Assembly (NCBI GenBank): GCA_033675265.1
Contig: JAUJYZ010001167.1
Location: 1 to 64,000 of the forward strand
Direction: 5' to 3'
Source: Actinostola sp. cb2023
Taxonomy: Eukaryota > Cnidaria > Anthozoa > Actiniaria > Actinostolidae
Length of the DNA: 64,000 nucleotides
Positions within the stretch are counted from its first letter, which is position 1. The number at the start of each line of letters is the position of its first letter. The notes beneath the pieces are model-generated. The model did not search any database, was not told the origin of the DNA, and was given only the letters and a program-made list of their open reading frames with translations. Made by a program: the position numbers and the translations under genes. This document shows positions 11,802 through 23,800 of this stretch, in pieces.

Positions 11802-12503
11802 CACCTATTCCAAATATCGTTGTCGGGCCCAGGCAACAAGCAAGAAGCGGACGACCGCAAAGGACTTTGGGAATCTCCTAATTATGGTATCCCTACGAGC
11901 GTTCAATAGCAATCATTTGGATTTACAGTGGAACCCCGTTATAACGGACACCGAAGGGACCAGAGAAAGTGTCCGTTATAACGGGGTGTCCGTTATAACG
12001 AGGTTTCTTACAGATCACGTCACTCTTTATTGGATTTATAATAGAAACCTCTATTATAGCATATACACATCAATACCGCAACATTTGAAACTTCTCAAAT
12101 GAAAACCAAACATGAAACCTTGATAATACAAGTGAAACTTTGTTCTTTTTCTACCCAAATGATTATCCTCTTGCAAATATTCAGTTTCATTCGTCTCTAA
12201 TCAGGAATAAATCTTCACGAACAATGGTGTGACGAAAGATTGTATTCAAACTGTCCGTTATAACGGGGTTGATTTTGTATTAAAATGTGCTGTTCGGGCT
12301 GTAAAAAAAGTGTCCGTTGTCCGTTATAACGGGTGTTCGTTATAACGGGGTCTTTTTAACAGAAAATGTATCACCTTTCCGCCGGGACCTATAAAACTGT
12401 CCGTTATACCGGGGTGTCCGTTAGGCGGGGTTCCACTGTATTCGGCCATTTGAAAATGCATGTTGTCAAAATGTCTACGAATTAACGATTTTTGGAATAG
12501 GTG
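11802..12503. mobile_element. TA-flanked MITE (CACCTATTCCAAA ends) carrying a nested MITE
   Basis: The ends CACCTATTCCAAA..ATCGTT and their complement are flanked by TA (11800-11801 and 12504-12505). Removing the nested element 11926-12438 leaves an outer element of about 190 bp. It lies 24 bp past the stop of copy 1. The MITE at 16436-16681 has similar CACCTATTTCAAA ends. Confidence 0.8.
11926..12438. mobile_element. TA-flanked MITE, CAGTGGAACCCCG ends (Tc1/mariner-pogo type)
   Basis: The TIRs CAGTGGAACCCCGTTATAAC and CAGTGGAACCCCGCCTAAC are flanked by TA (11924-11925 and 12439-12440). GTCCGTTATAACGGGG recurs internally at least six times. CAGTGGAACC-type ends with TA duplications are typical of the IS630/Tc1/mariner/pogo group. 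It has no coding capacity. Confidence 0.88.
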
Positions 12504-12940
12504 TATATAATAATATATAGAGAGTGTATATAGAGAGATGTACTGCAAGGTTGTCAATTTTCAATCTCTTCAGAAAAAAACGCGATCTAGTTAGCAACAT
12601 TGGGCCACGCCCTTACCCTTCTTTTCCTTATTTTTATTTCGCTATGAAACGTCGAATTTCATGATACAGCAGCCATCACTAGTACTGATAAGAGGAAAAT
12701 CATAATAAATTATTTAATCGATATCTCTTTCAGTCGAATGTACTTTGCTTTACTCCCGGATGAAATCGTACAGTGAAACCGCGGAAATATTAAAAGTATA
12801 CCCGTAATAACGAGGTGTCCGTATTAAATTAAAATGGGTTAGTTTAAATTTTGCCGCCCGATCAGTCGTTCTTACTTCATGCTATTTTGTTCTTCTTCTA
12901 TTTTATTGCTGTTGTTGTTTTTTGTTTTTATTTTCGAATA
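12504..12940. other. No gene; small remnant of a CCGTAATAACGAGG repeat
   Basis: AT-rich spacer. A short fragment near 12770-12835 (ACAGTGAAACCGCGG..ACGAGGTGTCCG) resembles the MITE at 11926. Nothing else is recognised. Confidence 0.5.
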
Positions 12941-13315
12941 TCTTCTGTCATTAGAGAGCTATTTATAGAACACAAAACATAAGACAACTTGTCACGGCGG
13001 TTGCTACTCCTTGCTGTAAGATGATGTTGCATAAACATCGCTTTCAACACAAAATAACTTCAGCACATAAACGTTTCTCTTCTTATGATGGAATTTCACT
13101 TCTTTGGGGACAGAATATCGACTATAGAGGGAATAAAAAAACAGCTAACAGTACATCAGTCTGACGTGTCACGCAATCGGCTCACATCAAAATGGCAATA
13201 TTCACGCCAACCTGGTTTTACGGAATCGGATTGTGCCGCAAGTTTTATTCGATAAATCAGCAATAGAAGTCTTAATCTTTGTTTTGAATGAGTTTTTAGG
13301 GCTAGCCCTGGTGCC
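12941..13315. repeat. Dispersed repeat, uninterrupted inverted copy of 5019-7180
   Basis: It matches the outer parts of 5019-7180 in reverse complement and keeps a single TTAA (13272-13275) where the other copy holds the 1.78-kb insertion. The open frame at 13156-13347 lies in this repeat. Confidence 0.85.
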
Positions 13316-14021
13316 ATGTTTCCCATTTTACCCATGCTAGACTTCATTCCAGGTCAACATTTCCAAATACAGCGATTTAGGAAGGAGGTAAGCTATTTTC
13401 AACTTCATATGATAAGATATTGCACCTAATTAATATTCGTAAATCGTCTAACATGCACCAACTGAAATTGTCGTAACTTTTGAAATATCCAAAACGTACA
13501 CGGGTTTTTACAGATTTGTGTAAATGAAATGATGTTCAATCCGATTGTGTCAATGAGAGAGTCCAGCGATGTGCCACTTTTGCAAAATAATCGAGTAAAG
13601 ATGGGTAATTTTGAGCCGCCGTTCAGTTAGATCTTAGTGGGGTTAATTATCAACTAATTTTCTCATAAACGGCTGAACCGATTGAATAACGCTTTACCTC
13701 TAGACAAACTAGATACATTTATCTACAACATGATATAAAAAGTTTCGCTGGATAATGCGAGACGAAGTTTGTACAGCGCCGTAAAAAAGTGCATAATTTC
13801 ATGCAAATTTGACCAGCCTCTTGACCAGCTCTCAGACGGAATCATTTCAAAAAATAAAATAAAATAAAATAAAAATATTTTGAAGTAAACCAAACCCGTT
13901 TTAGTTTTAACCTTGATATAGTCTTTCATTAGCTAGAGTTTGGGAGATATTTATTTTAGAAGCGAAAACGACTGAGAGGTTCTTACAGAGACGGCCAGTT
14001 AAAACGTTCTCCTTTGTAAAT
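13316..14021. other. No gene seen
   Basis: AT-rich, with a (AAAAT)n-like tract near 13853-13875 and a short block TAGAAGCGAAAACGACTG..TTCTTACAGAGACGG at about 13960-13995 that echoes sequence near 2200 and 4610. Confidence 0.5.
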
Positions 14022-14370
14022 AGGAACGATCTGTTCCTATGGCTACACAAAAGGAACACTTTGTTTCTTAAAAAGAACAACATGTTCCTCGTGCAGAACC
14101 ACAAAGGAACACTAGTTCCTATTGTTGGTCAATGTGGAACTGTTTATATATACAGAGGAACGAATAAGTCCTATTCAGTGAATTGGGACCATCAAAATGG
14201 GAACTTCAGTTCCTTTTAGATGTTGATAGGAACGGCAATTAGGACCACATGTTCCGATGTTAGTCCAAAAGAGAACACTATGTTCCTGTGTTGAAAAAAG
14301 GGAACACATTGTTCCGATTAGCTAGTTTTAAAGTTCCGATGAACACAAATTCGAAGGGAACAGTTGTTCC
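14022..14370. repeat. Irregular cluster of GGAAC-n-GTTCC palindromes
   Basis: At least eight imperfect palindromes of the form (A/G)GAACa..tGTTCC occur, with gaps of 2-5 bp and irregular spacing: 14023-14037, 14053-14067, 14074-14088, 14106-14119, 14200-14213, 14272-14286, 14301-14315 and 14357-14370. Half-sites occur between them and on to about 14435. No constant repeat unit is visible, so this is neither a simple satellite nor an ordinary MITE. Confidence 0.8.
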
Positions 14371-14599
14371 TGGTTTAAAGCTGTTTTTGAGTTCCGAATA
14401 AGTTCAAAGGAACGACTACAAAAACTCGCGGAACTTTCGATTAACTATATAAACGGCTCTCGCGATCGGAAACATGTATTTTTACAATTTTTAAAACAAC
14501 AGTCATTATCACGGCACCAAAAACAACATGTTCACCAAATATCAAGCCATTTGCTTTTGTAAAACGTGCAAAAACAAGTGTCATCGATTTAGGGAAACG

Positions 14600-14602
14600 G
14601 TG

Positions 14603-14654
<52 letters not shown>

Positions 14655-14655
14655 G
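14600..14655. repeat. Microsatellite (GATAAT)n/(AAT)n
   Basis: Uninterrupted GATAAT units followed by AAT units. The poly-Tyr open frame on the minus strand here is an artefact of the repeat. Confidence 0.95.
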
Positions 14656-14804
14656 AGGATCTATTAGATACAATGTTATCGATTGGGATCCAGTCTAGAG
14701 TTTTTTTCATATTTCAACCAATCCGACATATATTATTATATACTTTATTATTACAATTTATTGTTACCGTTAATATTGTTACCATTGATAATGGACAAAT
14801 ACAG

Positions 14805-15085
14805 GAGCCCATTACTAGGAGCCTTCCTCTGCTATAATAGGTTTGTGTGACATCAAATGCACAAATTGGGCTAAAAATAGAACACTCATTAGAAATTCAG
14901 CGCGATTAACCAATCATGTCGCGTCTTACACAATAGGAATTTGACGTCAGATTCGAAAGCGTACCGTGTAGTTCCAGTGATTCTAATAAAATAATCAGAA
15001 TCTAATGACATTTCAGATCAGTTTCGTCGTTTGCCGACTTCAGTACTTCATCAAGCGAGGAAGAACAATGAAAACATTAAAAACA
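14805..15085. repeat. Dispersed repeat, inverted copy of 2405-2681
   Basis: It starts AGGAGCCCATTACTAGGAGC and matches 2405-2681 in reverse complement along its length. The MITE at 15110 lies just beyond its end. Confidence 0.8.
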
Positions 15086-15109
15086 AAAACAAAAAAGCAA
15101 CTCCAGGTA

Positions 15110-15250
15110 GAGTGCAAACCATATGTCCGTGAAACAGTACTAACTAATTAGTACTAAATAGCACTGATGAAACAATAGAAAACAATGGAGATAACACTAT
15201 TTAGTACTATTAAGAAATAGTACTATTTCACGGACATATGGTTTGCACTC
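15110..15250. mobile_element. TA-flanked MITE, second member of the GAGTGCAAA family
   Basis: The ends GAGTGCAAACCATATGTCCG and complement are flanked by TA (15108-15109 and 15251-15252). The first nine bases equal those of 4197-4356. It has a palindromic interior and no coding capacity. Confidence 0.85.
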
Positions 15251-15307
15251 TATTATTATTTATATCAAAACTTCAAGTGCGAGAACTTCTAAAAACAAAG
15301 CTACTAG

Positions 15308-16092
15308 TTAAGAGCGTATGCCTGTAAGGACCGAGAATCTCAAATCAGTTGTGAATAATCGGATTTGTTTTTATTTCACCAAAGCATCCCTTTGGGTGAT
15401 CTCTTTTAGGAAAGCATACTAAAAAATCCCAGCGCGATTTTGATTTTGATTTTGATTTTTACAAAAGTTTGAAATTTGAATAAAAGTGCCGATTTTTCCT
15501 CATTAATATGCACTAATCGTGAGTCGACTTTAAAGAGATGGTAGCGGCGTTCAAAGTATTCGATCTTGATGATATTTTTCAATCAGTTAGAACAACACTC
15601 GAGCTTTCCTATTTGCTGTAAAATGTTAGCAAAACTATTTTTATTGTACATTTTACTGGCCTTCTAAACCAAGCTATGTTCGAGTGGTTCAGTTAACAAC
15701 CAAAATGTAGAGCAAGTTGATCCCCCTGATATCTCTACTGGTACCTAACAAATCGAATAAAAATATATATTCCATCCAAGCATGCTTATTCTAGTTTCTC
15801 TTCGCCAAGTTGCAGCTCCGACAATTGAAATGCGCCCGCGTGACGGAATTTTAACTCACAACAAAGAAACCACTAGGCGGACACCTAATTTCACGGTGAT
15901 ATGTCAATATACAACTACTGAGAGAAAATAAATTGCGATAGGATCGATGTTTTTCACTTGAAACTGTTTGCGTGGGATCAAAATATGATTCAGTCAATTG
16001 TTTTAGATAATAAGCCGATTAACTGAGCACTGCGGGAGATAACGAAGTATGTCACGCTACAGGTCAGAAGAGAACTACCTACTATATGAAAT
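15308..16092. repeat. ~785-bp dispersed repeat, inverted copy at 33246-34031
   Basis: Near-continuous similarity to the reverse complement of 33246-34031, from AGAGCGTATGCCTGTAAGG at one end to GGTCAGAAGAGAACTA at the other. Both copies have TTAA before GAGCG, but no matching TTAA is visible at the far end. No coding sequence is recognised. Confidence 0.85.
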
Positions 16093-16095
16093 AGT

Positions 16096-16280
16096 TTACC
16101 GTAATTTCCATTGTCTTCGTCCTATACATTATTGTAAAACTTATTTAACTTTAAGGTTTGTAATTTAGTAACATTAAAGGTTTTTTTATATAACAAGAAT
16201 GAATGATTTAGTCCAAAGTGACAATAACACAGTCACTCGCGTGACGTATGAACTTTGATACACTTTGAATAAATTAACTC
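16096..16280. repeat. Dispersed repeat; intact relative of the split copy around 29554-31069
   Basis: Reverse-complement match to 29554-29602 joined to 30946-31069. In this copy the sequence is continuous across ..GTGTTATTGTCAC.. (AAT at 16223-16225 on this strand), whereas the other copy has a 1,343-bp insertion there. Confidence 0.85.
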
Positions 16281-16435
16281 AATGTTGTCAATCCACTCCC
16301 ACCCCTATCCCCTAACCATGTGGCTTATATAGCGGGATAGTGAATCTCTCACGAGGATTTTCGCATATAATTGTTCCTGTTCAAATAAAGCGGATGCTTG
16401 GTAATTTTGTAAATATAAAACGGCCGCGTGGTGTA

Positions 16436-16681
16436 CACCTATTTCAAAAAACTTTGACAACGGTCGATCTTAATTTGGATGATCTGAAACTAGCTGGCTG
16501 AAACTTTTAAATTCACGTTAACCTCCGGCATATCTCGTTCGATAACACCAAGCGTGATTCCAAGTTTGAGGCCAAATGAATGAATTTTGCATGTAACTCA
16601 CCTCAGTTTCCCATAGTTCATCTTGATCTCAGATCATCCATTTCAGATCGACCGTTGTCAACGTTTTCTTTGAAATAGGTG
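16436..16681. mobile_element. TA-flanked MITE with ~58-bp TIRs
   Basis: CACCTATTTCAAA..TTGACAACGGTCGATCT on the left pairs with the right end, with TA on both sides (16434-16435 and 16682-16683). It is 246 bp and non-coding. The outermost bases resemble those of the element at 11802. Confidence 0.85.
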
Positions 16682-16918
16682 TATAAATACGATGGGAGTT
16701 GCACAGCATCTTGCTTTTCAAATTCTCTACATTTTCCAGAGTGTTTATATCACAGTATATATACTCAAGCGGCCATTTATATTGCTACGAGCGTGATTTA
16801 AATATTTCGATGATTTTGCACGAGCGTGTCTCCGCATTTCGCATATATACACGTTCGGCCAGCCAATCAGAGCACTCGTACTATCGCAAATATTTTATAA
16901 AATAGTCATATAAAGGCG

Positions 16919-17832
16919 TCACTGTTGGCAACTACAATTGTTAACTGCATCATTTAGCAGTGCCAAGTAAGGAGCTTTTCGACGAACAGGGCGTTTGGGA
17001 ATGAAGAGACCCAGACTCTCACACATCAGCTGTATCATTCCAAGCTTCAGGTTTTTTAAGGTACTGTATTGGACCATAGCACAAACATTGTATTGATCGA
17101 ATACAATGGGATGCTGTAGATGGATGGATTCTATTGCCTTATCTCTTGCTTTTGAAAAGTTGACTTCTTCTTCAATCGCTGGAAGATCTAGTTCAGAGGG
17201 TGTTTGTTGTCTGGTCGTCGCGGCGAGTCGCGAAAAGTATGAGGCAATTTGTCGAGGTGCTAAATATTCACACATCCGGAAAAGTCTCTCACCATCTGCA
17301 CCATGAGCGCATCTCATTTCGCGCGCCACAGAATCACCATCGACTTTTCTCCCAGTCGATTGTCCAATTTGGAATTTGGCTCCAAGGTATGCCTTCTGTT
17401 TGTCGCTAAAGCGATAGGCCTTCTTGGTTGTTCTGAGAGCCCAGCCTTCAATAAGAGGAGCGGTGCTTTCCTCGGTACCATGAGATGTGCAGGCTTGCAG
17501 TGTTGGCATTACTCCAACACCCTCTTCTAAGTGACGCTTGTATCCCAGCTTCGCGAGATCAATAAGGGAGTGTTTTTCTAGAGTTCTTGTGCATTTTTCA
17601 GATGCCAAGTGCCGTTCTAAAGCCGCGAGTCTCTGAAAAATACGAACACACCCATCTTGGGGACAAGTGTAGATGGCTTGGCCATGGTGGCTTTGGTTGC
17701 TGTCATCTCCCTCAAGAATGGTCTCTGTGCAGTCTCTGTCATGCTGAGGAATATCGTATTTTTCTAGTCTTGTAGAAAAATATTTAAACCCTCCCGGCGA
17801 AAACGTTGATTGAAGCCATTTACAATGGGATT
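16919..17832 (-). CDS. Exon 6 (zinc finger and C-terminus) of the minus-strand family gene
   Basis: The acceptor TTCGTTTTGCAG ends at 17833. The frame enters from exon 5 in phase 1 and runs to TGA at 16921-16919. It encodes a C-x4-C-x12-H-x5-C finger (CPQDGC..H..C), then the block around KFQIGQSTGRKVDGD, the block PRQIASYFSRLAATTR, and the tail CSCQQ. The methionine at 17608 is internal. Confidence 0.75.
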
Positions 17833-20800
17833 CTGCAAAACGAAAGATAAAGGATAAATTGGTAACAAATTAGCGCTATTTTTAGAAACAGTCTGTGCGT
17901 CAACTTGTACCTGATGATGGTTTCTCCGTTTTGATAACTTTCTCGCTGCCTATGTCATAGGCACGCCAGACTCTGACGTATCCGGGATTAAACTCAAATT
18001 GTTAAGCTTACTGATGTTAGGAATTTTTGTTTGTACTCTCCAATGACTGCATCTTGAATGGATTCCATTGACACAACTCGAATACCTTCAATACTTCCAT
18101 GGGAAAGGAGGGCAGCCTCAAGCTGTTTGGCGGTTGTGACATCATTTCCTTCATTTATGAATCTGCGGATATGAGCTTTGCATGTTGCTGCTAGCCGATC
18201 TGCGGCACCTTTACCCCCTTGTGGGTCGCTGAAATCAAGGCGTGCTATTTCCACTCCCGTAGACTGTGCTATATCGGAACATGCCAGGATCGTTGTGGAC
18301 GCGTGGTAGCACCCGGCGTTGTCTTGACGGAAATGTGCTTTCTTGATTTCGGGGTATTCTTGCTTGAGAGTGCGCAGCACATCTTGCATGATCGAAACAA
18401 CGGCCCCACTGGCTTGGCTGCATGATTGGATTATGTGAATGAATCCCTGCCATTGTAGCTTATCATCTATTCGTTGATATACCACAGATATGTGCCAGGA
18501 TATGCCACGCTTTCCAAACCAGTCAGACTGCGACTCTCTATACTTCTGAGGCAAGAACTTCATAGCCCAGTCATTGACAATTAATACTGTCTCCTGGTCG
18601 AGAAGCCCCAGAGCATCAAACCGTGCTTGATCTCGATTTAAAGACCGCAATATATGTCACTTCCACGACTGAATGGAAAGCGTGGCAGACTGTATTGTGT
18701 AGAGTGCTTCATCTCGTTCATAATCAATTGGAAAATGGCAATCGTTGGCACATCTTTCAATCTGCGTCAATGTTTCTGCAAGTGCTTGACACTGATCGCA
18801 GATGTGCTCGTGCTTGTGGTCGCAAAGTTGCTTGAAATCTGGATCACTGTTATCACTTAGAGAGAAAACGATGCAGTGGTTTGCTACATCCATGACTTTA
18901 TCAAGATGAACCTGTCAATAAAGTGTATTTCATATAATTAATAAAGTGCCATATATTTATATCATACTTAATACAGACGCATGGTAAAGTAGAATATTGT
19001 ATTTTACACACTAGATAATATAAAGAAGTTTACCTTGTAGTCTCCCTTTAAATAAAGTTTGGCTGCTTTCAGATTTTCTGTCGTTCTTGTCTCCCAACTT
19101 TTGTCAGCACCATATTCAGCCAGCTTGGAAACTAGGGTTAACAGGTCTTCAAATGCACGCGTACCATCAGCAGCAAAGTAATCAAGTCCTTGGAGAGACT
19201 TCCTGACGGACGCACTACATTCAGATAATATACGAAGCATCGTCCTTTCACTAAATGGTTGGAAGCTTGTTTCTTCGCAATACTGTGAATACTGCTTTGT
19301 AATGCGTTGTGGTATCAGAGTATGTATAACGTTAGGTACCTCCAATACTTCACCTGAAGACAAAGTCAGGTGTTTTTGACCGAAGGGTAGGTCTTGTACC
19401 AAATGCGGACTGGTTATGAAAGACAAGAAATGGTCGAGCTGTTTTGGGTCTATTCTGATACGCGATGTTGGCTGAATAGGAACCGATACTCCTCGACCAA
19501 ACTGCAGACGATGCAAATTAGCTACAGTGTACCGGTATTTAGTTAGGCCTGGAATAAAGGTTGATATTGCAGTGTAGCTCGCTAAACCAGCCATTATTGA
19601 CAGGACTTGTCTCCGACTATCCCAACTGACAGCATTCTTGTAAGCCTCTGCTAAGACCTCCAAGTAACGCTGGTCTGCCTTTGGTAGCTCGTCAATACCA
19701 AGAAGCTTACTTGTTGCATTGGATGATGTAAGAGCTTGCCAGAGGTCACCAGTATTGTCAGGAGAGACAGTTTTTAGCACAGCAGCTACAATTTCGGCGC
19801 ATCTGTTTGTGTATCGTTGTTTGGTTGATTCACTGATCTCATTCCAGTCGAACCATCGCTTTTGAAGTGGTGTAGTGTTCACTGCAACTAAGTAATCGTT
19901 GAGCTTTTGGCGCGGTCCTCTTGAGAATATACCTTCTTCACTCTGAGTAGAAGCAGTACTAGCTGTGTCTGGGGAGAGGAAGGTCTCGTCCAATACCTTT
20001 ACTGCTTCTTCACCTTGACTTGACCCATTACTTACAGAGTCTGGAGAGAGTATAGATTCATCGTGGTTCTGTAGTTGAGTGAACGAAACGACCACTCCTT
20101 CAGATACATCACTGTCTCTTTCATCAATGACGCTTTCTTTTGAATCTTCCTATATGAATCAGATAAAAATATTGGCTCGAAATTAAAACAAGATGCATCC
20201 TATCCGACATTTTCTTTAGACATAGCATTTCTGTATTGTACCTTCAAGTTAAAGGCTAACGCATTCTAAACTAAAATGCGTTTTTTCCAAAACTCATAAA
20301 ATCGAGCAAAACACAGACAGGGCTCGTAATTATGGAGTTTTCTCAGTGTAAACAATTGGATTTGTACGAAATTTGTTTTTTCTCGGTAAGATTCACATCT
20401 TTTATGAGGGATTTTGTAGAAAAATGAATAAAAATAAATATCGATTCTTAACCGAATAGTATAATTTAAAGAAAACCGTACTTGTAACGTTTGGAAATCG
20501 TTCGTACTAAAAAAAAAGTTTCAAAAAACGATGTTGAAAAAGTGTAGTTAGTGCCGAGACCCCAAAACCCTTCCAACTAAAACATGTTTTGAAAAAAGGC
20601 TCACTATTTTGTCGAGTAGATAGCCATTTTCACAAGTTCATGAAAAGGTTCCAAAGTTTGGAACCTTTTTCTAAACTCATGAATATGTCGAGTAGATATC
20701 CATTTTCACAAGCTCATGAAAAGGTTCCGTATAATACAGCAAAATATACATCCAAGAATATTTGAAGTTATTTTATTACGTAAACATAATTATACAGAGC

Positions 20801-23800
20801 AATCTGCTTTGCCATATAATATACCGTCATTAAACGGGTAACTTGTTTGAGAAACATCCTGAAATCAAAAGCACAGCAATACTGCAAAGATAAAACAGCT
20901 TCAATTAAATAAACTGAGTAATTCATAAGAGTCAATTATTAGCAAATTAGTTCATTATTTAGTAAACTATGCTAGCTGTCGAGTGTAATTAATGTTCAGT
21001 CGTTTTTAAAACAGAATTTGTACGTCCTTACTGCATCTCGTTCTCTTTGTTTGCCTCTCTTTAAAAACACTAGTGTTGTATGCTTCTCCTCGATATTGCT
21101 AAACTGATCTGTATGAAGATATAGATAAAACTGTTTTGGCTCATAGAAATCCGAGACTGAATATACACATGCATGTATAAAGCTATTTGAACATATGTCG
21201 TTATATTGGAATCATCAATGAATCCGACACCTGGATATATATGTTAGTAAACGGTACTCACTGAAAGTTCTGTAGTCCTCAATGCTGCTGAAAGTCTAAA
21301 CAGAAACGGCGAAGAGCAACATTAACGGCAAACGACTCTGGCTTGAGACTAGCAGTGACCTGGACACATGACGTGAACTCGGGGCACTAGCTAATTATGC
21401 TAAAACCGTATCCGGTTCAAATTCAATCCAGCCAATCACGACAAGTAACTTTTAATCCTTAGGCATACAAAGACACATGCAGTGAGTCATGTTTGTGCTA
21501 TGAATATCTGGTACAATTTGATATATTTTGCCGTTTTGGTAACAGCATTGAGGACTACTTCCAGTGAGAACCGTTACTAACATATCCAGGTATAATTCAA
21601 AACATGATGATTCCAATATAACGATATGTAACGAACGCTACCCATGTTTATACATTCTTTAATGCCCGTCGGTCGTTGATCTGTCAAATCACTTTATATT
21701 TATATGAGCTATAAAAACAGTTTAATTTGATCTGTCTTTATACAGATGTAGCCACATCGAGGAGAAACCTACGAAACTAATAGAGATCTAGAGGCAAACA
21801 AAGAGAACGAAATGCCGTAAGAGCGTACAAATGCTGTTTTAAAGACGACTGTTACACTCGACAGCTGGCGTTGTGTTACTCATTCATGTTGACTAATAAT
21901 GAACTAATTTAATAATAATTTACTCTTGAGAATTTGTCTAGATATTTCGCAACTCAGATTATATTTATAGTGATACTTATATCAATGTTAGTGAAGAGAT
22001 ATTTCTCAAACAAGTTACCCGTTTAATGCCGGCCGGTATATAATATGGCAAAACAGACTGCTCTACATAATCATGTTTACGCAATAATAATAAATAACTT
22101 CAAATATTTTTGGATGTATTTTTTTGCTGTATTATATTTAATGTGACTGCTCTATACGAGTTTATACGGAACTTTTTCCTGAGCTTGTGAAAATGGCTAT
22201 CCACTCGACATATTCATGAGATTAGAAAAAGGTTCCAAACTTTGGAACCTTTTTATGAGCTTGTGAAAATGGATATCCACTCGAAATATTCATGAGTTTA
22301 GAAAAAGGTTCCAAACTTTGGAACCTTTTAATGAGCTTGTGAAAATGGCTATCCACTCGACATATTCATGAGTTTAGAAAAAGGTTCCAAACTTTGGAAC
22401 CTTTTTATGAGCTGGTGAAAATGGCTATCCACTCGGACGCTCTTTTTTGAGGGGACAAGTTTCCTCATTTTGTGCGGAAGGCAAATTATTGATGTTGAAT
22501 TTCATGGGCCATTACGGAAGCACTTCAACTGTCATTGCGGTTATAGCATTCTTGCAGGAACGGCTTTATTTTCAGTGAGAAATGTAGAACTCACACTGAA
22601 TTTTACAACTTTGGAAAAACGCAATTTAGTTTAGAACGCGTTGGCTATTAGCTTGCTATAGGATGTCGTAATGGAAACTAGAGAGTAAACGAGTATGGGC
22701 TGCGTCTGTGTTTAATGATGAATCCAATGGTTGAAACGTCAATAACTAAAGTTGTTAAGCCTCTTTTATACGGTGTTAAAGATTTCCCTTAGCCATTGAA
22801 TTTGTCATAATACTACTTACTTGAGCAATATCCACTACAGCGGGTTCGACTATTGTTACTCCTTCTTGGATGCTATTCATATACACTGTGCATGCATTGC
22901 ATATTGCTAAATCAAATACATGAGAGAATATTGAGTTAACCGAGTTAAGCCACTAGCTATTCAACGGCCACCCTGGTGAAATTGGCAAGTGGCCACTTAA
23001 TAAAGGGAGGTTTTACAATCCCCGCCACAGTCAGCCCAACCATTGCTTCTGAGGCTACTAAATAATTAAATAAAATGATATTTGCGCCGATGTTTCAATA
23101 TGCACTCTCTGCGGGTGCGTCTTGCAGGACGCACACGGGGAGCCCCGGGCTCCCCGTGTGCGTCCTGAGCCCCAGCCCGAACTTTTTTGTCACGGCAGGG
23201 AGTGAACTAAGTACGGGTTTGCGGTCATAATCAGTAGGCGTGGGCGTTACTTTTGTCAGGTCGTGTTGATCTTGTTGAAAACATGACGAGTAAAGTAAAA
23301 CAGTTATGGCTGTCATTTCATAATACGATTATACTTTATATGGTCGGCTTAAGATATTGTTGGTAGAATCAAGTCAACTTATAAGTAGTTGTTGTTCGCG
23401 ATCGTTCGCGATATTGATGAAATGAAGCTTCCATCGGCATCGATCTGCAATGTTCACATCCGTATGTGTGTCCTGAATGATAATGTTTGTGGTTGCGAAG
23501 TAAGAAAGCTTTATAGTTATATAGTACGCACAAATATATAATTCACAAATACGCAAAGTAAACATCCAAGATTCAAGTGAAGACCTTCGACGGCCACGTT
23601 GTTCCCAACAAATGGTTCGCTGCCTCTGGCATCAACAACAACAAGTCCAGAGACCAAGACGTTTATATGTGGTCACAATATTTTGCATATTTACTGGGAT
23701 TCTGTCCGGTAAGGTAAGGTACGGGGACAAGCACACGACCTCACTACGGAAAGCCCGCCAAAACGTCCCGCCAATTCTTCGAATAGGTTGTCCTTTGAAG

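Noticed and set aside
14022..14370. Functional steroid-hormone response elements
   Set aside because: The half-sites resemble AGAACA/TGTTCT, but spacing varies from 2 to 5 and cnidarians are not known to have the matching receptors; kept only as an unexplained palindrome cluster.
14441..14710. Open frame with a poly-Tyr/His tract
   Set aside because: Created by the (GATAAT)n/(AAT)n microsatellite.
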